Assembly: GCF_016908395.1 (NCBI RefSeq)
Contig: NZ_JAFBDU010000007.1
Coordinates: 124,001 to 188,000 of the forward strand
Direction of reading: 5' to 3'
DNA from: Metabacillus crassostreae
GTDB lineage: Bacteria > Bacillota > Bacilli > Bacillales > Bacillaceae
Length of the DNA stretch: 64,000 bases
Both the position numbers and the translations under genes were made by a program. Shown in pieces: positions 20,385 through 30,102 of this stretch (positions are counted from its first letter, which is position 1; each line of letters starts with the position of its first letter). The notes beneath the pieces were generated by a model. That model saw only the letters and a list, made by a program, of their open reading frames with translations. It was not told the DNA's origin and did not search any database.

Positions 20385-20651
20385 AACGAAGATTGGGAAG
20401 AGTACAATCACCATCACTTTACAGAGAGAGAAATCATTTGCTGAAAGGTTTCTTAAGCCAGAGGGATTGGAATGTCGCCCAGGAGTTGTTTCTTTGAAAT
20501 GATAGTAGAAGAAACCGGTAAAAACCGTTATTTTGTTGAGTGTATAGACTATGGAAAAGACCCTAGCTTTATTTGGTTATAGTCTGTAAAAAAAGGTGGT
20601 ACCACGAAAATATTCTCCTTCGTCCTTTTATGGATGGAAGGAGTTTTTATT
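20385..20651 (+). ncRNA. T-box leader (valine) controlling valS
   Basis: Tandem tRNA-sensing leader. The T-box core AGGTGGTACCACG is at 20594-20606; its UGGU would pair with an ACCA tRNA end. Stem I contains AGAGAG near 20423, and a specifier context GAAT-GTC-G-CCCAGGAG puts the valine codon GUC at 20474-20476. Further helices are visible: CGGT/ACCG around 20515-20530, and GACTAT/ATAGTC near 20545 and 20580. The terminator CTCCTTC...GGAAGGAG with a T run ends at about 20651. Uncharged tRNA-Val would stabilise the antiterminator and let transcription reach valS. The left boundary is approximate. Confidence 0.9.
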
Positions 20652-20771
20652 TTTTCTGCTACTGTTTAGAACGGACTGTTGATTTTATGGGTATTCGATG
20701 AAGTTAACAATAAGTGATAACAGTGTCAAATATCGTACATAAATAATACTTAGTAATAAGGAGGAAATAAA

Positions 20772-23420
20772 ATGGAGAACAATGAACAACAATTATCTTT
20801 ACCAACAAAGTATGATCCAAATGCAATTGAAAAAAATCGTTATTCCTTTTGGTTAGAAGGTAAATATTTTGAAGCAACAGGTGATGAAACGAAAAAGCCT
20901 TATACAGTTGTAATCCCACCACCAAACGTAACAGGTAAGCTACATCTAGGACATGCTTGGGATACGACACTACAAGATATTGTGACACGTATGAAAAGAA
21001 TGCAAGGCTATGATGTGTTATGGCTTCCAGGAATGGATCATGCAGGAATTGCAACTCAAGCAAAGGTTGAAGCTAAGCTTCGTGAAGAAGGTATTTCACG
21101 TTATGATTTAGGACGTGAGAAATTCATAGAAGAAACGTGGAAGTGGAAGGAAGAATACGCTGGTCATATTCGTGAGCAATGGTCAAAGGTTGGACTAGGA
21201 TTAGATTATTCTCGTGAAAGATTTACTTTAGATGAAGGATTATCAAAAGCTGTTCGTGAGGTTTTCGTTAATTTATATAAGAAAGACCTTATTTATCGCG
21301 GTGAATATATAATCAACTGGGATCCACAAACGAAAACAGCACTTTCTGATATTGAAGTTATTTATAAAGATGTTCAAGGCGCATTCTATCATATGCGTTA
21401 TCCTTTAGCAGATGGAACAGGCTCTATTGAAATTGCAACAACACGTCCTGAGACAATGCTAGGTGATACAGCTGTAGCGGTTCACCCTGAAGATGAGCGT
21501 TACAAGCATTTAATAGGTAAAAAGGTACTATTACCAATCGTAGGAAGAGAAATTCCAATCGTTGGTGATGATTATGTAGATATGGAATTTGGATCAGGAG
21601 CTGTTAAAATTACTCCTGCACATGATCCGAATGATTTTGAAATCGGAAATCGCCATAATCTAGAGCGTGTGCTTGTTATGAATGAAGATGGCACAATGAA
21701 TGATAAAGCTGGGATTTATAAAGGATTAGATCGTTTTGAATGTCGCAAGAAAATTGTAAAAGATCTTCAAGAGCAACAAGTGTTATTTAAAATTGAAGAG
21801 CATATGCATTCCGTTGGACATAGTGAACGAAGTGGTGCAGTTGTCGAACCTTATCTATCAACACAATGGTTTGTTAAAATGCAGCCATTAGCAGATAAAG
21901 CAATAAAACTTCAGCAAGAAGAAGATAAAGTTAATTTTGTTCCAGATCGTTTTGAAAAAACATATTTACGCTGGATGGAAAATATCCGTGATTGGTGTAT
22001 TTCACGTCAGCTATGGTGGGGTCACCGTATTCCAGCCTGGTATCATAAGGAAACAGGTGAAGTATATGTAAATCAAGAGCCACCAGCAGATATTGAAAAC
22101 TGGGATCAAGATAATGATGTATTAGATACATGGTTTAGTTCAGCTTTATGGCCTTTTTCAACGATGGGTTGGCCAGATGTTGAATCTGCTGATTTCAAGC
22201 GCTATTATCCAACTGATGTGTTAGTGACTGGGTACGATATTATTTTCTTCTGGGTATCTCGTATGATTTTCCAAGGACTAGAATTTACAGAGCAACGTCC
22301 ATTTAAAGATGTATTAATTCATGGTCTTGTGCGTGATGAGCAAGGACGTAAAATGAGTAAATCATTAGGCAATGGTGTTGACCCAATGGAAGTAATTGAT
22401 CAGTACGGAGCTGACTCTCTTCGCTTCTTCTTATCAACAGGAAGCTCTCCAGGTCAGGATCTACGTTTTAGCTATGAAAAAGTAGAATCAACTTGGAACT
22501 TTGCCAATAAAATCTGGAATGCATCTCGTTTTGCACTTATGAATATGAATGGTTTAACATTTGAAGAAATTGATTTAACAGGCAAAAAAACGGTGGCAGA
22601 TAAATGGATTTTAACACGTCTGAACGAGACGATTGAAAATGTAACAAAGCTAGCTGATCGATATGAGTTTGGAGAAATCGGTCGTTTGCTTTATAACTTC
22701 ATTTGGGATGATTTCTGTGATTGGTATATTGAGATGGCAAAGCTTTCTTTATACGGAGAAGATGAAGCTGCGAAAAAGACAACTCGATCTGTATTAGCTT
22801 ATGTTTTAGATTCTACGATGAGATTGCTTCACCCATTCATGCCGTTTATTACAGAGGAAATTTGGCAATCACTTCCACATGAAGGTGATTCAATAACTGT
22901 AGCTTCATGGCCAACAGTAAATACCGAACTATCAGATGATAAATCAATAGTTGAAATGAAGCTTTTAGTTGAAGTAATTCGAGCAGTTCGTAATATTCGT
23001 GCTGAAGTGAATACACCTATGAGTAAGCAAATACCAATGAAAATTAAAGCAAAAGATAATAGTGTAGTAACACAGCTTGAAGATAATCGTGCTTATGTAG
23101 AAAGATTCTGTAACACAAGCTCATTGGATGTTTCTACTGACATCTCAACAAGTGAAAAATCAATGTCAGCTGTTGTTACAGGTGCAGAGATTATTTTACC
23201 GATAGAAGGATTAATAAATATTGAAGAAGAAATTAAACGATTAGAAAAAGAACGTGAAAAGCTTGATAAAGAAGTAGAGCGCGTACAGAAAAAATTAGGT
23301 AACGAGGGCTTTTTAAAGAAAGCTCCTGATAAAGTAATAGAGGAAGAAAAAGCTAAAGAAAATGATTACATTGAAAAGCGAGAAATCGTTTTAGCAAGAA
23401 TTAAAGAGTTAAGAGGTTAA
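20772..23420 (+). CDS. valS: Valyl-tRNA synthetase
   Basis: Class I synthetase charging tRNA-Val, with an editing domain. 882 residues, the usual length. The HIGH motif is HLGH in [20 protein letters not shown] is exact in [14 protein letters not shown], the editing insert contains [17 protein letters not shown], and the C-terminal coiled-coil arm typical of ValRS ends the protein ([19 protein letters not shown]). The start follows AAGGAGG (20758-20764). Expression is controlled by the T-box upstream. It is followed by a terminator, then folC. Confidence 0.98.
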   Translation: MENNEQQLSLPTKYDPNAIEKNRYSFWLEGKYFEATGDETKKPYTVVIPPPNVTGKLHLGHAWDTTLQDIVTRMKRMQGYDVLWLPGMDHAGIATQAKVEAKLREEGISRYDLGREKFIEETWKWKEEYAGHIREQWSKVGLGLDYSRERFTLDEGLSKAVREVFVNLYKKDLIYRGEYIINWDPQTKTALSDIEVIYKDVQGAFYHMRYPLADGTGSIEIATTRPETMLGDTAVAVHPEDERYKHLIGKKVLLPIVGREIPIVGDDYVDMEFGSGAVKITPAHDPNDFEIGNRHNLERVLVMNEDGTMNDKAGIYKGLDRFECRKKIVKDLQEQQVLFKIEEHMHSVGHSERSGAVVEPYLSTQWFVKMQPLADKAIKLQQEEDKVNFVPDRFEKTYLRWMENIRDWCISRQLWWGHRIPAWYHKETGEVYVNQEPPADIENWDQDNDVLDTWFSSALWPFSTMGWPDVESADFKRYYPTDVLVTGYDIIFFWVSRMIFQGLEFTEQRPFKDVLIHGLVRDEQGRKMSKSLGNGVDPMEVIDQYGADSLRFFLSTGSSPGQDLRFSYEKVESTWNFANKIWNASRFALMNMNGLTFEEIDLTGKKTVADKWILTRLNETIENVTKLADRYEFGEIGRLLYNFIWDDFCDWYIEMAKLSLYGEDEAAKKTTRSVLAYVLDSTMRLLHPFMPFITEEIWQSLPHEGDSITVASWPTVNTELSDDKSIVEMKLLVEVIRAVRNIRAEVNTPMSKQIPMKIKAKDNSVVTQLEDNRAYVERFCNTSSLDVSTDISTSEKSMSAVVTGAEIILPIEGLINIEEEIKRLEKEREKLDKEVERVQKKLGNEGFLKKAPDKVIEEEKAKENDYIEKREIVLARIKELRG

Positions 23421-23428
23421 GTTTAGTT

Positions 23429-23464
23429 ACTCGGGTGGTGCTTTATAGCGCACCCGAGTTTTTA
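23429..23464 (+). terminator. Terminator after valS
   Basis: ACTCGGGTG (23429-23437) pairs perfectly with CACCCGAGT (23451-23459), then a T run. Some read-through into folC, 30 bases further on, is likely because folC has no obvious promoter of its own. Confidence 0.9.
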
Positions 23465-23493
23465 AATAGATAAAATAAAAGGAGGTTCATAAA

Positions 23494-24795
23494 TTGTTTA
23501 ATACGTATGAAGAAGCGTTGAATTGGATTCATGGTCGTCTTAAGTTTGGTGTTAAGCCTGGATTAAAGAGGATGGAATGGCTTTTAGAGCAAATGAATTC
23601 TCCTGAAAGAAATATACCCATTATCCATGTAGCAGGAACAAATGGTAAAGGCTCAACTATTTCTTATCTGTTACACATGTTAACAGAGGCAGGATATGAT
23701 GTAGGAACCTTTACATCTCCTTATATTGAGACTTTTAATGAAAGAATTAGTGTGAATGGTAAACCAATTTCAAATCAAGAAATGCTGCAGCTTGCTAACG
23801 AGGTGAAACCATATGTAGATAAAGCTGAAACAACTGAGCTTGGTGGTCCGACCGAATTTGAAATTATTACAACGATGATGTTTTTATATTTTGGAAAATA
23901 CCATAAACCTGATTTTGTGCTGCTTGAAACAGGACTAGGCGGAAGATTAGATTCTACAAATATTGTTACTCCAATCTTATCAATCATTACAAATGTAGGG
24001 TATGATCATATGAATATATTAGGCTCAACGATTTCTGAGATTGCTTCTGAAAAAGCAGGAATAATCAAACAAGGAATCCCTGTTTTCACAGGATCAGAAA
24101 ACAAGGAAGTAGTAGAAGTCTTTTCGCGTATAGCTAATCAAAACCAAGCTCCTTTATTTAAAATTGGAGAAGAATTTCAAATACTAAATAGTTCCCAACA
24201 ACAAAAAGGTGAAATGTTTTCGATGAAAACGAATCATAATGAATATAATCAAGTCTCGATCATGATGAAGGGACAACATCAAGTTCAAAATGCTACTTTA
24301 GCAATAGCTGCTATTGACTACTTAAATAATCTTGAAATAGTTTCTCTAAAGAAAGAGCATATATATGCTGGCATTAATAAGGCATTTTGGATGGGAAGAT
24401 TTGAACAAATTTATACTAATCCTGAAGTGATTATTGATGGGGCTCATAACAAAGAAGGAATAGAATCACTAATAAATACGGTTAACAGACACTATCCTAA
24501 TCGAAAGATCCATATCCTTTTTAGTGCGTTAAAAGATAAGGAATACAGTGAGATGATTAATAGATTAACATGTATTGCAACGAGCATCAGCTTTACAACC
24601 TTTGATTTTCCTAGAGCAGCTTCTTCAGAAGAGCTTTTCTTAGCATGTGAATTTTCAAAGAAAGACTATTTCCCTTCATGGAGACAAGCAGTAGAGGAAA
24701 TGTTGATTAAATACGAAAATAAGGATGACTTGATTCTTATAACTGGGTCACTTTATTTTATTTCAACAGTTCGTGAATACGTGAGAAAAAAGTAA
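23494..24795 (+). CDS. folC: Folylpolyglutamate synthase / dihydrofolate synthase
   Basis: Adds glutamate to dihydropteroate and/or reduced folates in an ATP-dependent ligation (Mur ligase family). 433 residues. The P-loop HVAGTNGKGSTISYL and the central LETGLGGRLDSTN motif are intact. The start codon is TTG, 8 bases after AAAAGGAGG (to 23485). It sits between valS and a diguanylate cyclase; in B. subtilis valS-folC-comC is the order. Confidence 0.97.
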   Translation: MFNTYEEALNWIHGRLKFGVKPGLKRMEWLLEQMNSPERNIPIIHVAGTNGKGSTISYLLHMLTEAGYDVGTFTSPYIETFNERISVNGKPISNQEMLQLANEVKPYVDKAETTELGGPTEFEIITTMMFLYFGKYHKPDFVLLETGLGGRLDSTNIVTPILSIITNVGYDHMNILGSTISEIASEKAGIIKQGIPVFTGSENKEVVEVFSRIANQNQAPLFKIGEEFQILNSSQQQKGEMFSMKTNHNEYNQVSIMMKGQHQVQNATLAIAAIDYLNNLEIVSLKKEHIYAGINKAFWMGRFEQIYTNPEVIIDGAHNKEGIESLINTVNRHYPNRKIHILFSALKDKEYSEMINRLTCIATSISFTTFDFPRAASSEELFLACEFSKKDYFPSWRQAVEEMLIKYENKDDLILITGSLYFISTVREYVRKK

Positions 24796-24827
24796 TATCT
24801 TTATCATAATGAAACAAAAATAACAAT

Positions 24828-24856
24828 ATGACAAAAGTTAGAAAATTTGCTAAAAT
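24828..24856 (+). promoter_or_regulatory. Sigma-A promoter of the diguanylate cyclase gene
   Basis: ATGACA (24828-24833) and TAAAAT (24851-24856), separated by 17 bases, each match consensus in 5 of 6 positions. The site lies 41 bases before the start codon. Confidence 0.65.
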
Positions 24857-24896
24857 AAAGGAATATGATAGTTGGATGTAATTAGGAGGCGTAATT

Positions 24897-26603
24897 TTGG
24901 ACAAAAAAGTACAGGTAGGATTATGGTTATGCTGGTTAATTGTTACCCCTGTTTTATTGTGGGTTGCCTATCAACTTGCGCCTCCAACATTTAATGGTCT
25001 TGAAGTAGATATCTTAGCTTTTTTAATCTTAATGTGTCTTGTCTCCTTTTGGCCAATCATCATCAACGAAACACCTATTTTCTATGTTCAAGGTGTATCA
25101 CTAGTTGTATTTCTTTACTTTGGTTTATTTATTGAAATGATTTTAACTCAGATAGCAGTCATTGTGTTGCTTTTAAAGGTACGAGTTAACCTAAAGGATT
25201 TATATAGATATCCTCTTAATTCATTATTATTTTCCTTAGGTTCATTAGGTGGTGCGGTTGTTTTTTATATGATCGGAGGAACACATGGAAGAGTTTTATT
25301 TAGTGATACCTTCCTCACAACAATCATCTCTTATGAATTAACGGTTTTTCTATTAAATCAATTTTTATTTAATATCCTTCAACTAGTAATCTATAAAAAA
25401 AGATTCAAGATATTAACTAGAAGCTTTTTGTGGGAATTCTTTACCTCACTAGTCATCTTTCCAATTGGTATTGCTCTTTATTTCCTTTATCTTGAAGTTG
25501 GTATTGAAGCGATTATTTTTATTGGGACTCCATTATTAGCATTATCTATCATTTTAACTTTGTATTATAAAACACAACAAATTAATCATTATTTACAGCA
25601 AGCAAGTGAAATTGGTCATCAATTAACAGGAAGATTAAATATTAAAAATGTTCTTGATATTTTTATGGATAAAGTTACTACAATGATACCTGTAGAAGCA
25701 GCTTATATCATTGATGTTGATCATGAAAAACTAAGAATAGTAAGAAAGTATGAAAATGGAACAATCCAGATAGATACAGAAGAACCTAAATCTCCTGATC
25801 GTGGACTTTCCGGACATGTTTATGTCATGAGGGAAAGTATATTATTCCATAGTCGCAAGGAATGGAATCATATTCACCAATCCCAATTACCTAATACAGT
25901 TGAAAGTGTGATTGGTGTTCCTGTAATGAGAAATCAAGACTTAATTGGTATTGTCATACTTGCTTCAAATAAAAAGCATGCTTTTGACAAAGCTCAGCTT
26001 ATGATTATTGATTTATTATCTGCTTACTTAGGTGTTGCAGTAGAAAATGCAAAGAATTATGAAGAAACAAAAAGACAAAGTGAGCATTGCTCGTTAACCG
26101 GTCTATATAATTATCGTTATTTAGAAAATAAATTAGAGGAAAGCTTTTTATCTCTTAATCAACGGAAAGTCGAAACACTTTCACTCATTTTATTAGATAT
26201 TGATCATTTTAAAGCGGTAAATGATACATATGGTCATCATGCTGGAAATGAAGTATTGATTCAGCTTGCAAACCGCCTACTAAGAACATTTCGTCACAGA
26301 GGAATTGTTGCAAGATATGGCGGGGAGGAATTTGTCATACTTTTAGCTGATTATTCTAAGGCAGAGACAATTGCTATTGCTGAAGAGGTTCGTTTGTTAA
26401 TTAGCAATACACCTTTTGAGATTCAACAAACCTTACATAATAGCAATACACCAATATCTATTTTTATAACAGCTAGTATAGGTGTAGCAATAGCTCCAGA
26501 AGATTCAGAAGATGCTGTTTCTCTAGTAAGACACGCAGATCGAGCTATGTATATTGGAGCAAAAAGAGCAGGTAGAAATAAAGTTGCTGAATATGTAAGT
26601 TAG
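24897..26603 (+). CDS. Membrane diguanylate cyclase with GAF sensor domain
   Basis: Makes cyclic di-GMP from two GTP. The 568-residue product has about seven membrane segments (1-225), a GAF domain (about 240-385), and a GGDEF domain (about 400-565). The active site is GGEEF in ARYGGEEFVILL, with the metal-binding DIDHFK and the ND-x-YGHHAGNEVL region intact, so it should be active. The usual RxxD inhibitory site just before the active loop is absent (the aspartate position is Gly in RHRG). The start is TTG 24897 after AGGAGG (24884-24889), with its own promoter. B. subtilis has no diguanylate cyclase at this folC-comC position, so this looks like an insertion or a lineage-specific gene. It lies immediately before comC and pilMNO-like genes. 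Confidence 0.88.
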   Translation: MDKKVQVGLWLCWLIVTPVLLWVAYQLAPPTFNGLEVDILAFLILMCLVSFWPIIINETPIFYVQGVSLVVFLYFGLFIEMILTQIAVIVLLLKVRVNLKDLYRYPLNSLLFSLGSLGGAVVFYMIGGTHGRVLFSDTFLTTIISYELTVFLLNQFLFNILQLVIYKKRFKILTRSFLWEFFTSLVIFPIGIALYFLYLEVGIEAIIFIGTPLLALSIILTLYYKTQQINHYLQQASEIGHQLTGRLNIKNVLDIFMDKVTTMIPVEAAYIIDVDHEKLRIVRKYENGTIQIDTEEPKSPDRGLSGHVYVMRESILFHSRKEWNHIHQSQLPNTVESVIGVPVMRNQDLIGIVILASNKKHAFDKAQLMIIDLLSAYLGVAVENAKNYEETKRQSEHCSLTGLYNYRYLENKLEESFLSLNQRKVETLSLILLDIDHFKAVNDTYGHHAGNEVLIQLANRLLRTFRHRGIVARYGGEEFVILLADYSKAETIAIAEEVRLLISNTPFEIQQTLHNSNTPISIFITASIGVAIAPEDSEDAVSLVRHADRAMYIGAKRAGRNKVAEYVS

Positions 26604-26846
26604 TTTTTACAAGAGTTGAATAGAAGTTATTTCCTGCGCAATAATCGACATGATTTTGTAGAGTTTGTGTAAATTATTTCTTTTAATTTTAAGTATTATA
26701 ATAGCTAGTTACAATAAACACTTCTATATTTTACAAAAACAGTAATGCACTTTATGATAGTAATCTAAAAAAGATAACAGCATTAACAAATAAGATGATA
26801 GTCCCTTAATGAATAATCTATCTTTCTATAAAAAGGAGCCAAAACC

Positions 26847-27620
26847 ATGCCAACAACCATCATCCTATACACCTACATCTTCATCCTTGGCGCAGTTCTT
26901 GGCTCCTTTTATAATGTTGTAGGAATGCGTATCCCATTAAAACAATCAATCGCATATCCTGGCTCAGCATGTCCAGTATGTAGCAAGAAACTAACAGCTC
27001 TAGAACTAATTCCAATTTTTTCATACCTCTTTCAAAATGGTAAATGCAAAAACTGCAAAACATCAATCTCACCTTTATATCCATCTATTGAACTAGTAAC
27101 GGCAATTCTTTTTACGATTTCACCGATGTTGGTGGGATGGTCAAAGGAATTGATTTTAGCATGGTCACTTATTTCTCTATGTATGATTGTGACTGTTTCT
27201 GATTTAAAATATATGATTATTCCAGATAAAGTGAATTTGTTTTTTCTTGTCCTTTTTACAGTTGAGAGAGTGTTTATTCCAGCTGATCCTTGGTATGATC
27301 CGATTGCTGGCTTTCTTGTAGGCGGGTTAGTTCCTCTTGTTGTCATCCTAGTCAGTCGTGGTGGTATGGGCGGCGGAGATATGAAACTCCTTGCTGTTTT
27401 TGGGATTATTTTAGGATGGAAGCTTGTGCTTTTATGCTTTTTTCTGGCTACCTTGGTCGGAACGATTGTTGGATTTCTTGGAATGATGAGAGGCTCTGTT
27501 AAAAAGGGCAAGCCCTTTCCATTCGGTCCATTTTTAGTTGTTGGAGCACTACTTTCATATTTCTTTGGAAATGAATTAATTCACCTGTATTTATCGTACT
27601 TCTTTTCTTACTTTTATTAA
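26847..27620 (+). CDS. comC: Type IV prepilin peptidase ComC
   Basis: A24-family membrane aspartic protease that cleaves and methylates class III signal peptides of competence/type IV pilins. 257 residues with about seven or eight membrane segments. The cytoplasmic zinc loop has CPVC and CKNC. The catalytic aspartates are in VSDLKYMIIPD and GGGDMKLL. The ATG follows AAAAAGGAGCC. The first twenty codons use unusually many C-ending codons compared with the rest of the window. A TATAAT stands at 26697-26702 but without a good -35, and no clear AAAAN5TTTT ComK box pair was found in the 243-base upstream gap. Confidence 0.95.
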   Translation: MPTTIILYTYIFILGAVLGSFYNVVGMRIPLKQSIAYPGSACPVCSKKLTALELIPIFSYLFQNGKCKNCKTSISPLYPSIELVTAILFTISPMLVGWSKELILAWSLISLCMIVTVSDLKYMIIPDKVNLFFLVLFTVERVFIPADPWYDPIAGFLVGGLVPLVVILVSRGGMGGGDMKLLAVFGIILGWKLVLLCFFLATLVGTIVGFLGMMRGSVKKGKPFPFGPFLVVGALLSYFFGNELIHLYLSYFFSYFY

Positions 27621-27636
27621 GAAGGGGTTTTTATAA

Positions 27637-28632
27637 ATGGCAATTTCGCTATTTCGTCAAAATCATCAATTTGTGAACTTATATATATCAAATTATTCAA
27701 TACAATTACTTGAATTAAAAAGCAGCGATCCACTTGTTGTTAGTCGTTTTGTTGAAAATTATCTTCCAGAAGGTGTTGTTGTTGATGGAAGTATTAAGGA
27801 TTTTGAGAAGCTTTCCATGATACTTGAACAGAGCATTAATGACTGGGGTATTAAAGGGAAAAAGGTCCGTTTTATAACACCTGATTCTGCTGTTAGTGTT
27901 CGTAAAGTGAAGGTTCCTTTGGAATTGAGTGAAGATGAAATAAAAGGCTATCTGTATTTAGAGCTAGGTAATAATATTCATCTACCATTTGAAGAGCCTG
28001 TTTTTGATTTTGTATTACTAAATGAAACGGACAAAGATAAAGAGATTCTTTTATTTGCTGCACCAGAAACAATGATAAAAGAATACACTGAGCTTTTAGA
28101 CAATGTGAAGCTTACAGCTAGTGTTGCTGATTTATCATCATTAAGCATGTACCGTTATTTATATAAAATGCAAAAAGTAACACAAAAGGAAAATACATTA
28201 TTAATTGAAGTAAAACTTGATTGCATTAATTTTAGTATTTTTGAAAATTTAAAGCCTATTTTTACAAGACATATGCAACTTGAAGGTGAAATGCGCGATT
28301 GGACGTATCATATCGATGCTGAAACACAATGCTTTTATAAATATGAGTTGAAGGATAGAGAACCGTTATTGGTACAATTTCAAGATGTGGCAAAGGAAAT
28401 TGAAAAAATCATTAATTTTTATCGTTTTAGTATTCATCAAGGTGACCAACAAATCACCCAAATTATCTTAGTGGGAGATAATCCATATATTGATGAACTC
28501 CTTACACTATTAACAAATGCTATTACAACGATTTCAATCACTCATTATCAAAATCGAGTGTATACGTATAAAAATTTGGCTGTTCCGAGTAAGTTTCAAA
28601 CTGTTCTTGGCTTAGCGTTAAAAGAGGTGTAG
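27637..28632 (+). CDS. pilM: PilM-like actin-fold pilus assembly protein
   Basis: 331-residue protein resembling PilM, the cytoplasmic actin-like (SHS2) protein of type IV pilus and type II secretion inner-membrane platforms. Visible: an N-terminal strand pattern, a VRFITPDSAVSVRKVKVP segment typical of PilM families, and no membrane segment. It starts 16 bases after comC with GAAGGGG, and is followed by pilN- and pilO-like genes 4 bases later and by overlap, so it is one operon. B. subtilis has no such set between comC and spoIIB. Confidence 0.82.
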   Translation: MAISLFRQNHQFVNLYISNYSIQLLELKSSDPLVVSRFVENYLPEGVVVDGSIKDFEKLSMILEQSINDWGIKGKKVRFITPDSAVSVRKVKVPLELSEDEIKGYLYLELGNNIHLPFEEPVFDFVLLNETDKDKEILLFAAPETMIKEYTELLDNVKLTASVADLSSLSMYRYLYKMQKVTQKENTLLIEVKLDCINFSIFENLKPIFTRHMQLEGEMRDWTYHIDAETQCFYKYELKDREPLLVQFQDVAKEIEKIINFYRFSIHQGDQQITQIILVGDNPYIDELLTLLTNAITTISITHYQNRVYTYKNLAVPSKFQTVLGLALKEV

Positions 28633-28636
28633 GCAA

Positions 28637-29218
28637 ATGTTAGCTGAAATTAATTTACTACCTCAGAAGCAAAAACGTGATTACACCAATCTATTAATTG
28701 CTGCATCATTAATCGTGATTATTATTACTACAGTGATGATTATCGTATCTTTAGGAAATCAAAAGAATAAAGAAATTAGCGCATTGCAGCAGGAATATAC
28801 ATTAGCTCAAAAACAAACAGAGGTTCTACAGCAACAGGCAAATCAAAGTAATGCAAGCTCAGCCGTTTCTGAGCTTGAAAAAGCAATTTCATGGTCAGAA
28901 AGATACCCAGTAGATTTTGTTCCGATTTTAAATGAATTAACTAACATATTACCTGAAAAAGGGTACTTTTATGGTTTAGATTATGAAAATAGCTCTTCAT
29001 TAAATTTACTTATTCAATTTGAAAGCTCACGTGAAGCTGCATTTTATTTAAGTCGTTTAAAGGAATTAGAGATTTTGGAAACTGTAAAATTGTCCACTAT
29101 AGAAACAGTGCCTTTACAAAATGAGGATGAAACAGTTCCACGTTATTTAGCAACATATCAGCTTTTAATTGATCGTACTGTCCTTAAAGCGATTCAAGAG
29201 GAGGACAATGAGAAATGA
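28637..29218 (+). CDS. pilN: PilN-like bitopic membrane protein
   Basis: 193 residues. It begins with the PilN signature INLLPQK, the short cytoplasmic segment that in the family binds a groove on PilM. Then comes one membrane span (about 18-42), a coiled coil, and a small C-terminal periplasmic-type domain (here outside the membrane). The start follows AAAGAGGTG. Its stop overlaps the next start by four bases (ATGA). Confidence 0.82.
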   Translation: MLAEINLLPQKQKRDYTNLLIAASLIVIIITTVMIIVSLGNQKNKEISALQQEYTLAQKQTEVLQQQANQSNASSAVSELEKAISWSERYPVDFVPILNELTNILPEKGYFYGLDYENSSSLNLLIQFESSREAAFYLSRLKELEILETVKLSTIETVPLQNEDETVPRYLATYQLLIDRTVLKAIQEEDNEK

Positions 29219-29982
29219 TTGAATGGAGAAAAAAACATACAATAATTATTGTTCTAGCTCTATTATTAGCTGCTTTAGCCTGCTATTTTTCATATGTGCT
29301 TTTTGTTCAGCCTAAAAATTTAGAGCTTACTAGCCTGGAAAATCAGATTGAAACAGAAAATAAATTAATAGAATCATTGCAGAAATCAACTGGTTCCTCA
29401 ACAGAAGAAGCACTGTTATCAGCAGTTGAATTGCAAAAGATCTTACCTGTTAGTCCATTTGAAGAGCAGTTTCTTTTAGAGCTAGAAAAAGCTGAAACCA
29501 TGTCTAGCAGCGAAATTACATTTATTTCTTTCCAAGATGGTGGAACGGTTGAATCAGAAGACCAAGGTGACGAAATGGTTGAAGCCTATGATGAAAAATT
29601 AGATCCAGATAGTGAAGATAGTAATGAAGCAGAGCAAACGGAGTCTCTTAACACAGAAGCTATTCCTGAGGGCTTAGAGAAGCTAACAGTTGAGCTAGAG
29701 GTGAAATCTCCTAGTTACTACGAATTAGAGGATTTTATAAAGATACTAGAAAATACAAATCGTATTACACAAATCGAGTCATTACAGGTAGAGGGTTTTC
29801 CTGAGCTTATTCAAATTGTTGAAGATCCTGATACAACTTATGAATATAAAGTGGTTGTTTCTACTTACTATTTCCCAACACTTGATGAGCTACGAGAACA
29901 GCTTCCACCGTTTTTTGCTCCTTCACCTAGTGAAAAGGAAAATCCGTTTACAGATATAATTGAAGAAAAAGATGAAGAATAA
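29215..29982 (+). CDS. PilO-like bitopic membrane protein
   Basis: 255 residues: a short basic N-terminus, one membrane span (about 8-30), a coiled coil, a long acidic Glu/Asp/Ser-rich linker (about 105-150), and a C-terminal alpha/beta domain that fits PilO. Its position after PilN supports the call, since PilN and PilO form heterodimers; sequence conservation alone is weak. It overlaps pilN by four bases and is followed by a terminator, ending the comC-pilMNO operon. Confidence 0.65.
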   Translation: MIEWRKKHTIIIVLALLLAALACYFSYVLFVQPKNLELTSLENQIETENKLIESLQKSTGSSTEEALLSAVELQKILPVSPFEEQFLLELEKAETMSSSEITFISFQDGGTVESEDQGDEMVEAYDEKLDPDSEDSNEAEQTESLNTEAIPEGLEKLTVELEVKSPSYYELEDFIKILENTNRITQIESLQVEGFPELIQIVEDPDTTYEYKVVVSTYYFPTLDELREQLPPFFAPSPSEKENPFTDIIEEKDEE

Positions 29983-30005
29983 AAAAATTGACGAAAAATA
30001 TTAAG

Positions 30006-30038
30006 GATGAGACGACAAATGTCTTGTTCTTTTTTTTT
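30006..30038 (+). terminator. Terminator of the comC-pilMNO operon
   Basis: GATGAGAC (about 30006-30013) pairs with GTCTTGTTC (30021-30029) using two wobble pairs, followed by nine T. The stem is short but the T tract is strong. Confidence 0.6.
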
Positions 30039-30102
30039 GTTCTTCTGATAGCATTATAGCCATGCTTGTGTGAACGGAATTGAAAGGAAAGGTGGTAGGC
30101 AT

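Noticed and set aside
20303-20497. 64-codon open frame upstream of valS
   Set aside because: It lies within the T-box leader, has no ribosome site and encodes nothing recognisable; RNA structure explains the region.
29988-29997. TTGACGAAAA resembling a Spo0A box before spoIIB
   Set aside because: One mismatch in the core and located before the pilO terminator; the same string also occurs near 20234, so it is not specific.
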